Part shown: positions 44,158-54,285 of the stretch, piece after piece
Layout of the letters: every line of letters begins with the position of its first letter
How positions within the stretch are numbered: the first letter of the stretch is position 1
Assembly: GCA_914767885.1 (NCBI GenBank)
Contig: CAJZBQ010000058.1
Span: 1,003,501 to 1,067,500 of the forward strand
Source of the DNA: Blepharisma stoltei
Taxonomy: Eukaryota > Ciliophora > Heterotrichea > Heterotrichida > Blepharismidae
Length of the DNA stretch: 64,000 nucleotides
Direction: 5' to 3'
Made by a program: the position numbers and the translations under genes
Notes under the pieces: model-generated
Database searches by the model: none
Seen by the model: the letters and a program-made list of their open reading frames with translations, nothing else
Told to the model about the DNA's origin: nothing

Positions 44158-45176
44158 TTATAATTTAGCTGACCATTGTTTAAGTGCTGAAGGATAGCCT
44201 AGTGTAAAGTTGGGGGCAGTTAAGATGAGCCCACCATCGACGATTAAAATGTGGCCTGTGATATACTGGGAGGCTATTAAGTATAAAACCCCTTCTGCGA
44301 TTTCTGTTTTTGTGGGCTTGATAATTCTATTTAAAATATTTTTATTTAATAATCAGCCATTATTTATTTAATTTTAAAGCAAAAATGTTTTTGTCCCAAA
44401 ACGTTGCAAAGGAAGATATTTTTCATATAGCGTGTCTTGCTTATTTTCATCTGAGCCAAGTCTTGAAAGGCCTTCTGTATCTTTAATAGGGCCTGGAGCA
44501 ATAGCGTTTACTCTTATACCATAAGGTCCTAGTTCCATTGCTAAGCTTCTTGTTAATGAGTCTATAGCAGCTTTTGCAGCTGAAGCATGAAGTGTCATAT
44601 AATGAAGCCTACAATTTTCTGAGAAAACAAAAATTGGTTATTAAATTAATTTGTAAAAAAAATAAACTATTTATAAGATATTTTAGAATATTCATTGTTA
44701 TACATCTTATATACACATGGCATTTGTAAAGTTGACGAAATGTTAATAATTGACCCCCCATGGCTCTTCATATACTTCTCAAAGACAACTTTTGACATAG
44801 AAAAAGTCCCTATCGTATCAATTTCCATCACAGTCCTAAACCCCTTTGTCGACAATTTGCTAAAAGGAGCCAAAAAATTCCCAGCTGCATTATTCACCAA
44901 AATATCAATTTTCCCTAGTTTCCCCAACACAAAGTCCACAGCCGCATTAATTTGTCCCAAATCCCTTACGTCACACTGAAAAATCTCACAAATTTTCCCA
45001 CCTTTCTCAAGCTCAGCTTTTGCGTTTCTCAATCTTTCTAAATTTCTGCCCAAAATCGCGATACTAGCCCCATGCTGTATTAAATATTTCGCTATTCCTA
45101 AGCCAATCCCAGAGCCGCCACCTGTGATAAGGGCAACTTTTCCTTCCAATAAATTTTCTCTATAAATTGACGTCAT
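44158..45176 (-). CDS. DECR2: peroxisomal 2,4-dienoyl-CoA reductase (SDR family, DECR2-like)
   Basis: Short-chain dehydrogenase: the nucleotide motif TGGGSGIG (ALITGGGSGIGLGIAKYLIQ), NNAAGNFL, the ISSTLQ segment, the ASAAKAAIDSLTRSLAMELG helix with its Lys, then VNAIAPGPI. The C-terminus is SAKL, a PTS1 peroxisomal targeting signal as in animal DECR2, so it acts in beta-oxidation of unsaturated fatty acids. Two IESs are removed (44614-44717, 44312-44394). The start codon is 4 bp from that of the divergent tRNA-endonuclease gene. Confidence 0.88.
44312..44394 (-). other. 83-bp IES in DECR2, 9-bp TGTTTTTGT repeats
   Basis: TGTTTTTGT at 44303-44311 and 44386-44394. Removal gives QRFGTKTEIAEGVLYL, the expected family sequence. 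Confidence 0.88.
44614..44717 (-). other. 104-bp IES in DECR2
   Basis: ACA repeats at the ends. Removal gives LQMPCRLHYMTLHASAAKAA. Confidence 0.7.
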
Positions 45177-45180
45177 TATA
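45177..45180. promoter_or_regulatory. 4-bp divergent intergenic spacer
   Basis: Only TATA separates the minus-strand ATG (45174-45176) from the plus-strand ATG (45181). Any promoters must overlap the opposite gene's coding sequence, or a start lies further inside. Confidence 0.5.
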
Positions 45181-45486
45181 ATGGACTCATTAAAAGATGT
45201 TGTTAGAGCAGACCTAGAGAGAAGAGGCTGGGAGGTAAAAGATGGTATTTTGTATGGTGGAGACTTTTTATTGTATAAGGGATCAACAGAAGGGCATACC
45301 CATGCTGAGTTTATAGTTAAGTTATATGAGAAATTGCCGACATATCAAGAAATTTTGGGATCAGTCCGTGTAGCGACTCAAGTGAAAAAGGTTTATTTTA
45401 CGTAGACATTGATGGTAGCTTATCGTGACAGCTCAATTCATTATTTAAAAATATCGAGATTTCCTATTTCAGAGCTTCTCAATTAA
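45181..45486 (+). CDS. tRNA-splicing endonuclease catalytic subunit (TSEN34/SEN34-like), minimal
   Basis: It has the catalytic triad blocks of the family: YGGDFLLYKGSTEGHTHAEF (Tyr and His) and VRVATQVKK (Lys), then after a 15-nt intron TLMVAYRDSSIHYLKISRFP. Only 96 aa, so it is essentially the bare endonuclease fold without the N-terminal domain of animal TSEN34. It removes introns from pre-tRNA. The intron 45391-45405 (GTTTATTTTACGTAG) hides an in-frame TAG that would otherwise truncate the protein. Confidence 0.85.
45391..45405 (+). other. 15-nt spliceosomal intron
   Basis: GTTTATTTTACGTAG; splicing restores VKK-TLMVAY in the endonuclease core. Confidence 0.88.
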
Positions 45487-45658
45487 AATATTTTATGATC
45501 AATTGAAAAAAACTTTTATTATTAGCTTTTGGCTTAGGCCGTCAATTCTTAATATAGCCTCATTCCTAGCCCAATTTGCCTTAGGCTAATCCAATATTTT
45601 TAATTCTCAGCTATTTTGTTAATAATAAATGTTCGAATACTGAAGAAGGAATACCAGA

Positions 45659-47338
45659 ATGCCCTGGTGGGATCGCATGAGAGCCCTCAAAGAAGCCAAT
45701 CTCCTTAAACACTATCCCTTATATTCCTTCGTATTTCCTATGTAGTGGCAAGTTTTTCCTCCAATGAACAGACAAAGAAACACAATTGCAAGCTATTCCC
45801 CTGAAGAAGCCGAAACCTACGCTAGACTTCTTGAGCGACTTTTTGCAAAGCGCCCTGAATTCCGCGTTGACTATGACAAACAAGACAGCGTCGCCCACAT
45901 CTTTTTAAGGCAGCAAATCAGGCTTATGAGGCAAGGACTTACAGAAGAAGCTGCATTTGCAAAGGCTGAGGCAAATAACGCAGAATTCTTCCTAAAAGAA
46001 AGGCAAAAAGCATCAGTCCTGACCAATGTGGCCAAGACCAGCAGAATTTTAAGCTTTATGAACTATTATGAGCAGACTGCAGAAGCGGAAGGCAGAAATA
46101 AGGTAAAAATGCTGCAAAGGGACTTGCCGAAATTTGTGAGGTCAAGGGACGAAAATGACGTTTTTAGAGATATGCCAATAGTCCATACTTATAATAAGGT
46201 CCAAGCAACATATACGCATAATTCCAAATCTGAGGTAAAAAACGAGCCTGATGCATTTTACAATAGAACAAAAAGAGCGTTAGAATACCATTGGGATAGG
46301 GCACAAAAGGTAGATGGACTGGCTGGGTTGACTGACGAAGCTTTATTGTGGTATTCCAAAGACATAACAAAAAACGTCAGAAAAAGAGCGAAAGCAATAC
46401 ACAAAGAATTGACTGATATGGGCGTTAAATTAGACAGCAAAGGAGAAATTGATGTAAGCGCAATACAAAATTCAGCATTAAAAGACACTGTGAAAACCAA
46501 CCCGGTATTTAAGCTGATTTTGCAGAACCAAGGGAACTTTGAGGAATCTTATAAGACTGAAGAAGAATCTGAAGAGGAGATTGGACAGGAATTAGATGCC
46601 CCTATAGACGAAAAACAGACCAGAGGGCAACCTTTGAAGTGGACCTCCACAAATCCTTATAAAAACCAATTTTTTAACATAAAAGTCGACCAAGTCGAGC
46701 CAGACGAGTCCAGAAAACTAAGGCTAAAAGCACTATTTAGCCAAGTCCAAAGCAAAGAAACAGACCCTGTTGAGCAGCTTGAGCTCCAACAAATCGCAAT
46801 CGCCAAGCTTCGCCGAATCCGCGTCAAATTCGACCAATCCTTAGCCAGAGACAACAACGACCCAGTCGTGCTTGTAGACGAAGCAAAATACAAAAAAGAA
46901 GAAATTGCTTTTAGCTCTAATTTCGACATAGAAAGAATGAACAAGTTCATGGAGCTGCCTACCAATAAAGTTGTAGAAACCTTACAAGATAAGCTAGAAT
47001 TTGAAGAAATCGCTAAATTGGCTTCACCTACCATAATTGACGAAAATTCAGCACCTGTAGGCTATGATAGGAATTTCTCAGCTAAAGATAGACTGGCTGA
47101 TATAGACCATGAGAGCTCTGATGTAGAAGCTGAAGAGCTGGCTGAAGAATACGAAGACGGATTATTAGGACTTGAAGGAGATCTAGAAGACACCAATGCA
47201 GAAGACGAAAAAGAAAAGATGAAATTCAAGGCTGGAAAACGTGAAATTATTATTAAAGCAGCCAAGCCAAAAGTTGATAAGATTGAAGAAGCTATTGAAG
47301 CAATGATGACTCATGGAAAACCAAAGAAAGATAAATAA
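45659..47338 (+). CDS. possible mitochondrial ribosomal protein (mS23-like N-terminus)
   Basis: Starts MPWWDRMRALKEANLLKHYP (ATG 45659). A 15-nt intron (45731-45745, GTATTTCCTATGTAG) removes the only stop and leads to YSFWQVFPPMNRQRNTIA. The N-terminus, a helix then W..VFPP, recalls mS23, and the gene is about 544 aa with a charged C-half (EEYEDGLLGLEGDLEDTNAE). Mitoribosomal proteins of ciliates are often greatly enlarged, but this assignment is weak. No IES is present. Confidence 0.55.
45731..45745 (+). other. 15-nt spliceosomal intron
   Basis: GTATTTCCTATGTAG; removal joins LYSF to WQVFPPMNRQ. Confidence 0.85.
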
Positions 47339-47365
47339 GGAAAAATTCTTTTTAAATTATTTAAA

Positions 47366-50072
47366 ATGGAAGAAGACTGGGAACTCTTAGAACTCTCAGG
47401 ACCAATTGAAAATTTTGCGGTGCATGAGGTGAATAATGTAATTGGTTATAGCATAGGGACAGTTATTGTGCTGTGGGATCCAAATACAAATAGAAAAGTC
47501 TCTATTAGGAGTCAAAATGGGCCGGTTTCGTCAATTATTTTTTCACAGGGTTTTGATTATTTAATTACAATTTCGAGTTCGGCGAAGCCGATGATTTCTG
47601 TGTGGAGGTGAAGGACTTTAGATTTGGAAAGCAGCGTGTGGCTGCCTTATAAAGAAAGAAAAAAATCACCTGTTAATGTTATTTGCAATTTGATAGGAAA
47701 TCGGCTTATTGCGATTGAGAATGAAGCAGGAGGAGGGTATAGGGTTTCTATATGAGAATGGAAAGCCCCTGATTTGGTGCTGATATTGGTAGAGGAGTTA
47801 GATATGGAAAACCAGTGTATTTATACGAGTATTTTGAATGATCAAGTTACCTTGCTAACTGCAGAAAAAAATTGTTTGAAGCTATTCTTATTTATTAGGT
47901 TTAAAGCTATTTTATTAGAGAAGATAGCCAAGTTTTATAGAGAATGGCATAAGGAGTTATTGTTTTTATTTTTTTAATTTTTCTGTATAGCATATGAAAA
48001 ATCGAAGAAAAAATTTCGATTGACAAAAGAATGCATTTAAAATACAAACTTTTGCAGGCCGAATATATAGCAAGCCTAGGAATTTTTATTGTACTTTATG
48101 ATACTGGAAAAGCGGTCTCTATCAATACACTTGGAAAAGCTATAGCAAATATTGAGCATCAAAATTTAAAACTCACATGTTTTTCTGTTATAAGTGAGCA
48201 GATTTATTTCGGGACTAATAATGGATCAATAATTACATATAGCCATAAATAATAACTTTTTAATTTATTTATCTTATAAAAATAATATTTTATTCACAGC
48301 AAAATATATACACCCTACGCAGTTACAGAATGATCCAAGAATTTTCTCCATTAAAGCTATGCCCTATAAAATCTATATTTTCCAGCTGATATCTTTATAT
48401 AAGCTACTCAGACGCAAATTTCCAAGTAATTTCCCTTTCCCAGAGATCAATCATATGTGAAACCTATGGCCATAACACCAAAATTATCTCTTTATCCTGA
48501 TATGACAGATGAAATGTCATCACCGCTGCAAAATCTTTAAATATTTGAAGGCATTCAGGCAAAGGCTGGACTCCTCAAACACTAGAAATAAATGACGAAA
48601 TTTCTGCCTTAGGGGTGCACCCATTAAAAAAGGCTTTTTGTTTAGGGACTTTTAATGGGGTTTTGCGGCTCTATGATTTTAAAGCTCAGCATCGGCTAAT
48701 CCAAAGCTTCCAAATAGGCGCCTTACCAGTTTATGATATTGCTTATACAGATGATGGAAATTTTATAGGAATTGGTTTTACGTCTGGACAAGCTGTATTA
48801 ATGGACCAATATTGTCAGCAAATTCTGGTTAGACTAGAAGATACCTGGTCTAGAAATGGGCCTTGTTTGCAGACTGTGCAGCATTTGACTAATGCTTCTC
48901 AGGTAAAATTTTTGACTTTGCATGAAGAAGGATGTCTGCAGCTTCACCATATGGAAATTCGGTATAATCAGCTGAATAAAACACAGTTTAATTTATTTTA
49001 TATTGAAGGGAAATGTACAGGGTATTCATTACATGTGAGTGGGAATTATGCAATTGCGGTATCTGATATAGGAGCAATATATATTTTTAATGTGCAGCTA
49101 GGAAATATTACTGGGGTCATATCAATTGAACCGGAGCCTAAAGGATGTTTTCAGGATCCCTCAGGATTATATATCGCTTATAAATATATAATAAAAAGTA
49201 TATTTATTAAAAATATAGGGCTAAGCCTCAGCTTTATTAGGAATATATAGGAATCCTCATAAAAAATCCTGAAAATTGCTATACAACTCTAGTGTTATAT
49301 GAAATTGGCACAGGCAGAAAAGCTGGAGAGCTATCGAAACTTGACAACTGCGATTCTTTAAATTCAATTAAATGGAACTTTGACGGACGATTCATAGTCA
49401 TAGGCGGCTCTTCAGGAATTCTCTCTTTATGAAGAACACCTGATCAAATTATCAATAAAATTACAGAAATGAATGACCATCTGCGCAGAGATAAAGAGTT
49501 TTGGACCCATTTCCCATTGGAACTTAATAATAAATCATTGAGAAATGGGACAAATCCCTTGGTTTTTGATGCTACAGCTGAACTAAATGATACACAAGGA
49601 GCCTTTTATAACTCAATTGTAAAGCTAAAGAAGCAGCCACAGAGAAATTTGGTAAGAAATGAGCAGCTTTATGTGGTCACTGACGCGCCAGTAACATTGA
49701 CAAGAAGGTCAAGATCTTCAAACCCTGTCAAAAAAACTGTAAATAATGACCCAAATTTGTATAATTTATTACATAATATAAAGGACTGTTATATTTATTT
49801 TTTTTATAAAAATAATTTTCTGTCAAAATCAGTGTAAATTTCTATATTATTCATCAGCAAAAACAAATACTCAGTTCAGACCTAGAGGCATAACCAGTGT
49901 AGATTCTTTTACTATTGAAAGTGTAAACCAAACAGTGATGGAAGACCCAAGAGATATAGACATAGAATGCGAACAAATTGGAGTGAACAACGATTTTGAG
50001 TCTTTTTCAAACGGCACCAATAATACAGAAGAAAGAGAACAGCTATATGGAGGTATTGATAGATTTTTATAA
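47366..50072 (+). CDS. WD40-repeat protein, heavily interrupted
   Basis: Starts MEEDWELLELSGPIENFAVH. WD-type blades are visible: VIGYSIGTVIVLWD, LITISSSAKPMISVWRW, GYRVSIWEWKAPD, FCLGTFNGVLRLYDFKAQHR, FIGIGFTSGQAVLMDQY, FIVIGGSSGILSLWR. It uses TGA=Trp repeatedly and ends YGGIDRFL at 50072. IESs separate blocks at about 47886-48011, 48248-48300, 49185-49262 and 49790-49860. The C-tail is disordered with a basic RRSRSSNPVKK. Possibly a ciliary or trafficking WD protein; no specific ortholog recognised. Confidence 0.7.
47886..48011 (+). other. about 125-bp IES in WD40 gene
   Basis: Removal links NCLKL to YSIWKIEEKISIDK in frame. Ends approximate. Confidence 0.6.
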
Positions 50073-50169
50073 TTATGAAAAATTATCTCAGATTAATTAT
50101 ACCCTCGCATCATAATTTACAATTGGCTAATTTCTATTAAATAAATAAAAATTCATAAAATACAGTATA

Positions 50170-50724
50170 TTAACTATTAAGATCTGGCGTCTCATTACTC
50201 CTTTTTCCAATGCAATTTTTACACACCCTTACCTTTGTATTGTAGCCTAGCTCAGGAATGATTTCACGCTCCTTTGAGTCTTTTTTGCATACAGCCAACC
50301 CACATTTTCTACAATGATGCTGCCTTGTGACAGCTGTGAATTTCCCATTGCAGATTTTACAGCTGCTTGATCCTCTAGGATCATCCCAGTTCGGCCTTTG
50401 GGCGTGCTTAATTATAAGGCTCCAGGCTCGGTATTCTTGGACTGTTTCGCATTTAATTATCCATTGCTGAGTTTTCCCTTTTTTGTTTACGACTTGGCAC
50501 TCAATTGAGTTCTCTGAGCTGTTATCATAAGTAACTCTGAATTTATTATTAATTGTGGTGGAATTTTTGGGAGGAGTGCCAAGGGATAAGGAATAGCTGA
50601 GCTTTTTGTCGGAAAGGACAAGCCACCTTCGCTTTTCTTTGCTTTTGGAGACCATGATTACGTAGCCTTCTTTTTTTAGGTTGTCGCGATGGAACTCAGG
50701 ATGCTTTGATTGATTATGTCCCAT
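50170..50724 (-). CDS. N-myristoylated PH-FYVE zinc-finger protein
   Basis: 184 aa, uninterrupted. MGHNQSKHPEFH has a myristoylatable Gly2. Residues about 15-110 form a PH domain (KEGYVIMVSKSKEKRRWLVL ... QQWIIKCETVQEYRAWSLII). The C-terminus is a FYVE finger (SSSCKICNGKFTAVTRQHHC then RKCGLAVCKKDS ... VRVCKNC) with the PI3P-binding RQHHCRKCG motif. It likely sits on endosomal or phagosomal membranes. Confidence 0.85.
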   Translation of the reverse strand: MGHNQSKHPEFHRDNLKKEGYVIMVSKSKEKRRWLVLSDKKLSYSLSLGTPPKNSTTINNKFRVTYDNSSENSIECQVVNKKGKTQQWIIKCETVQEYRAWSLIIKHAQRPNWDDPRGSSSCKICNGKFTAVTRQHHCRKCGLAVCKKDSKEREIIPELGYNTKVRVCKNCIGKRSNETPDLNS

Positions 50725-51051
50725 ATTACAGATTTAATTAATTGATATTCGGTTTTTGGGAGAAAAAATTACAGTAAGAGGTTATTTAGAAAAATTATTA
50801 ATTGTAAATTAATATAAATTAAAAATTAATCATAAATAGTTCAAATTTTAGCTTGATTAATTACTAATAAACTATTAGAAATTTGCAGATATAATTATTA
50901 TTCGATTAATTGTGGTTTTTGTTTGCTTATGTCAAAAGAAATTTCAGTATTTAGAAGCCATTTTTCTAAAATCATATCAGAAAAAGCTCATTATGAAACA
51001 TTTTAAAAATAAATATGCATTAATTTATCAGAATAATTCTGATAATAAAAA

Positions 51052-51597
51052 ATGGCTTCAAAACTTATCTTCATTATTTGTATACTATCTCTAGTTCTCG
51101 CCCAACCTTCTCAAAATGACACAAGCACAAGCCAAAATACCACAATTCCAAGCCAAAATGTTACAAATTCATCATCCTCTTCTAACCAAATCAACTCTTC
51201 TGGTGAGTCAAACATTTCTTCAAGCAACCAATCAAATATTTCTCAGTCAAATAGTACTTATTTTTATCAAGGAGGCATCGCTGAGACTCTTCTTGAGATG
51301 GCAAATGGATTTTTCGTTGGACTAAAGCGAAATCAAAGCCAAAGTTCTTCTTGTTATAATGACTCTGGAGTTTTAACTGAATTATCACAGGTAGTTTATA
51401 TGGACATTATGGACTATGCGAGAGGAAATTCTTCAGCTAAAAACCAAATTTATATAAATTATGATAATTTGGAAAATTATTTTAATGATCGTGCAGAAAA
51501 TGACTGTGATTGGGACTGGTTTTTTTGGCTCAAGACATTCGATCGGAATGTTCCTTGTGTGATATTTCTACAGGGATTTTTTGGTTGATATTTTTAA
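51052..51597 (+). CDS. secreted Asn/Ser/Thr-rich protein
   Basis: A signal peptide (MASKLIFIICILSLVLAQPS) is followed by about 55 residues of SNQTN-rich, N-glycosylation-like sequence (NVTNSSSSSNQINSSGESNI), then a folded part with Cys (ETLLEMANGFFVGLKRNQSQ; NDCDWDWFFWLKTFDRNVPC). It ends QGFFGWYF at 51597, directly at the edge of a dispersed repeat, so the original C-terminus may have been cut. Confidence 0.6.
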
Positions 51598-51953
51598 TGA
51601 TATTGCGAGGAAATAACATTTAAAATTTGATCAGATGCCTTGTGAGGAAAAAAATCTTCTTCCCCCCAAAAATCCTCGAGAAAATGCTACATAGGAAAAT
51701 GTTCTGATCAAATATAAACTGAGTTTTTTAAACTTTATGTAGAGATTTCTGTCGAAGGGCTGAGAAAAATTATTGATAGAATAGTAGGGAATATCAATAG
51801 TGTAGCTAGTGAGTGGATGTCGCTAGATAACTGTACAAGCAACTATACAGCCTGTGGAGAAAACTGGGGAAGTTTGACGAGGCAGCTTGTTTTGTGGGAG
51901 ATTTAAGTAGATAAATAATAATTTGAAAATTTTGAAATTAGAGTAACTTTTGT
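51590..51953 (-). repeat. dispersed repeat R, copy 2
   Basis: Reverse-orientation copy of 30383-30805 (shared TTTATGTAGAGATTTCTGTC and GACGAGGCAGCTTGTTTTGT). Similar GATCAAA-containing pieces also occur at 54010-54100. Confidence 0.75.
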
Positions 51954-51956
51954 TAA

Positions 51957-52251
51957 CAATATTTAAAATGGCAGTTAGGGATAGATCCCTAGTCCTGATC
52001 CACCAGGTCGGACCCATAAACCGAACTCAGCAAGAGAAATCAAGCTTCTTGAGAGTATCGACTTGAAGAGAAGTGGTCAGTGCTGAGGTTGGCACTGACT
52101 AGATAAGTCTGAAAGGGCTTGATAACTTTAACGGTTCGGCGGTTAGGCCGATTCACCCACCGTTGTTCAGAGCTATTATTGTAGCTACCTCAAGAAAAGA
52201 AGACTTATAAGGCACTCAATGTGCAAGAGAAATTCAATAAACTTAAAGTTA
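51957..52251 (+). mobile_element. retroinsert 7 with 12-bp duplication
   Basis: AACTTTTGTTAA at 51945-51956 and 52252-52263. The 5' end is CAATATTTAAAATGGCAGTT; the tail is AATAAACTTAAAGTTA. GC-rich interior with hairpin GGTCAGTGCTGAGGTTGGCA. An ATGGC-initiated open frame (MAVRDRSLVLIHQVGP) covers most of it if TGA is Trp. It inserted at the edge of repeat R copy 2. Confidence 0.8.
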
Positions 52252-52516
52252 AACTTTTGTTAAATATCATAATGGAATATTAATCTCTTTAAAACCCCTC
52301 CACAGACTGCATAAAAATGCCCACCTTATATAAAGATCTGTGATTAAATAAAAAATTACGATTAAAATAAGAATTTAATCAATTCATTACAATTAAAGTA
52401 AATAATTTAAGGGTTTCGGTAATCTTGCAATGTCTTAATTTTATCTAGCAGTTTCTCGATTTCATCAGTTAAGTTTTTTCTCAAAGGTTTTTGGAAAAAT
52501 TTTGTCTATAAATCAT

Positions 52517-53208
52517 ATGGATGAAGTAGTACGTAATATATTTCTTGGAAATTTATTAGCAGCTACTAATGAAAAGTTGCTAACTCTCTCCGTAAGCGAA
52601 CAAAACGAATTCGAAAAAATCCCTAAAACTCACCCTCCGTTAGTGAACGAAAATTTCTTTATTAAATTTTTTAAGAAAATTATTTTGATATATAAGTGGT
52701 AATTAGTATAGTGAAATCTCTATCTAATTATATTTAATATAAAATAGCTAGCATTTTTTAAACATTAATATTATTACATTAATTTTAACGCTGATTTTCC
52801 AGCATTTCTCTATTTATCTTCATTATTGAGCAAATAAAATCTTTTATTAAGTTGTCCATTTCTTCTCTATGTTCATTCTCCAACCAATTCCAGAATTTTT
52901 CTGTGTAAAGCACAATTTCATGAATTTTAAATCTTCTCCAAATAATTTTATCTAAAAATTCCCAAGCAGGAACAAAAAAATCTTGCTCATACATGGAGGG
53001 GGAGAGTAAGAGAAATTGGAATAAAATATATAATAAGAGTTTTAGATGACGAAAAAGTTGAGCTACTACCAGGATTTATATATTTTATATCAAAGCTAAG
53101 GACACTAAAACAGAAAATATTACAGAATATCTATCTGAAGCCCTATATTTTATAGAAAAGCAGTTAAAAGCTGTACATTGCTATGCAAGAATTTCAAGAA
53201 GTCCTTAG
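52517..53208 (+). pseudogene. dual-specificity phosphatase remnant, split by a MITE
   Basis: MDEVVRNIFLGNLLAATNEK joins across the MITE (52581-53008) to LLREIGIKYIIRVLDDEKVE, the N-terminal DUSP fold. A single-base frame slip near 53075 leads into DTKTENITEYLSEALYFIEK and AVHCYARISRSP. The catalytic signature HCxxGxxRS has Arg in place of the conserved Gly, and a TAG follows directly. The MITE is removable in frame, but the slip, the motif change and the early stop indicate decay. Confidence 0.75.
52581..53008 (-). mobile_element. MITE copy 6 with divergent interior
   Basis: TAA at 52581-52583 and 53007-53009. Ends ACTCTCTCCGTAAGCGAACA and CATGGAGGGGGAGAG. The left half matches the family; the right half (52780-52995) instead contains a 70-codon minus frame (MYEQDFFVPAWEFLDKIIWR) found in no other copy here. 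Confidence 0.7.
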
Positions 53209-53399
53209 CAAGTGATAACCCAGGTGTCCATGGCATCAGGATCCATATAAGAAAGAAGAGATCGTTGGACCTAATTTGCTGGCGAGACAACTCAACTGTT
53301 CAAGCCCCCTTCAGCAAATCGCAAAGCGGATTACACTGGCGGGATTTTCTGCTTAACAAATAAGACAGACCAACCTTGAACTAGTTAAGTCAAGCTAAG

Positions 53400-53825
53400 G
53401 CTTTAGATCATAGCGAAAGAGCACTAAAGAATTTTTTGATTAGCAACTGTGGAACGCTCAGAGATTGGTATCAAGCAGAAAATCCTTAAGATCTTTCAGA
53501 ACTAGCAGCATTTGATTTCATATTAGAAGCCATAAACAGCTTAAACTTCGAGGAAGACGATAGGGAAATTACAAAGATATTGAAGCTTATAAATTGTTTG
53601 GCATATCTCAAACTAGTCGCAAACTTGTTTTTTAGTGATATAAACGAATTTTTGAACTCTAAACACAAAGAATCTATTATAAGCTTGCTGATTCAATCTT
53701 TGGCCAGCCTGCCTGAAGGTGTTATGCATAAAGTTATAAATGCTTTGAAGTCAAGAGAAGTGTTTTCATTAATAGCGAATAGTGCTGACCCTATATATGA
53801 AAATCAATTGGGTCATTCAGTATAA
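53400..53825 (+). pseudogene. helical-repeat protein fragment
   Basis: An open coding-like frame (ERALKNFLISNCGTLRDWYQ) with one in-frame TAA at 53488, then FDFILEAINSLNFEEDDREI ... SLLIQSLASLPEGVMHKVIN to TAA at 53825. It has no start and no family I recognise. The preceding 53200-53400 is GC-richer and may be another retroinsert without a clear duplication. Confidence 0.4.
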
Positions 53826-53904
53826 TGAAATTAGCACAATTACTATAAGGCTGTTATGCAATCGCACTGAGCACTTATATACTTCGCCACTATATGTTTT
53901 ACTA

Positions 53905-54000
53905 AGTTTTATTCTTACTCCTCTCCGTGAACGAACAAAAACACATTTTTTTCGGTTAAGTTTTTTTATAGTAATTTTTTTTGAAATAACAAAAAATCCA
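53905..54000 (-). mobile_element. MITE copy 7, truncated
   Basis: TTACTCCTCTCCGTGAACGA and following AACAAAAACAC match one terminus. The other end is missing; repeat-R-like sequence follows at 54010. Confidence 0.55.
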
Positions 54001-54285
54001 AATTAATTTTCTGCACAAATATCTCATGAGGAAAAAGTTTTGATCAAAATCCTCGAAGAAATGTCACACAAGGTAAAAGCTCTTATCAAATATCAGAGCT
54101 GCAGGACCTTTGCAAACTCAAATCGGCCATACAAAGAGTTATCTTATAAAGCAAGTGTGCCAGAAGATTCCTAAAATTCATAAACCTATATTTCATAGTA
54201 GTTTTCTGCCCAAAATTTCTTATTTTCTTCTCATATTAGAAAAATTCCTTTATTTCAATTCTATCTATAATCCTATTATCTAATA

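Noticed and set aside
53200-53400. Eighth retroinsert
   Set aside because: GC-richer than its surroundings, but I found no convincing target duplication, AAAATGG start or tail.
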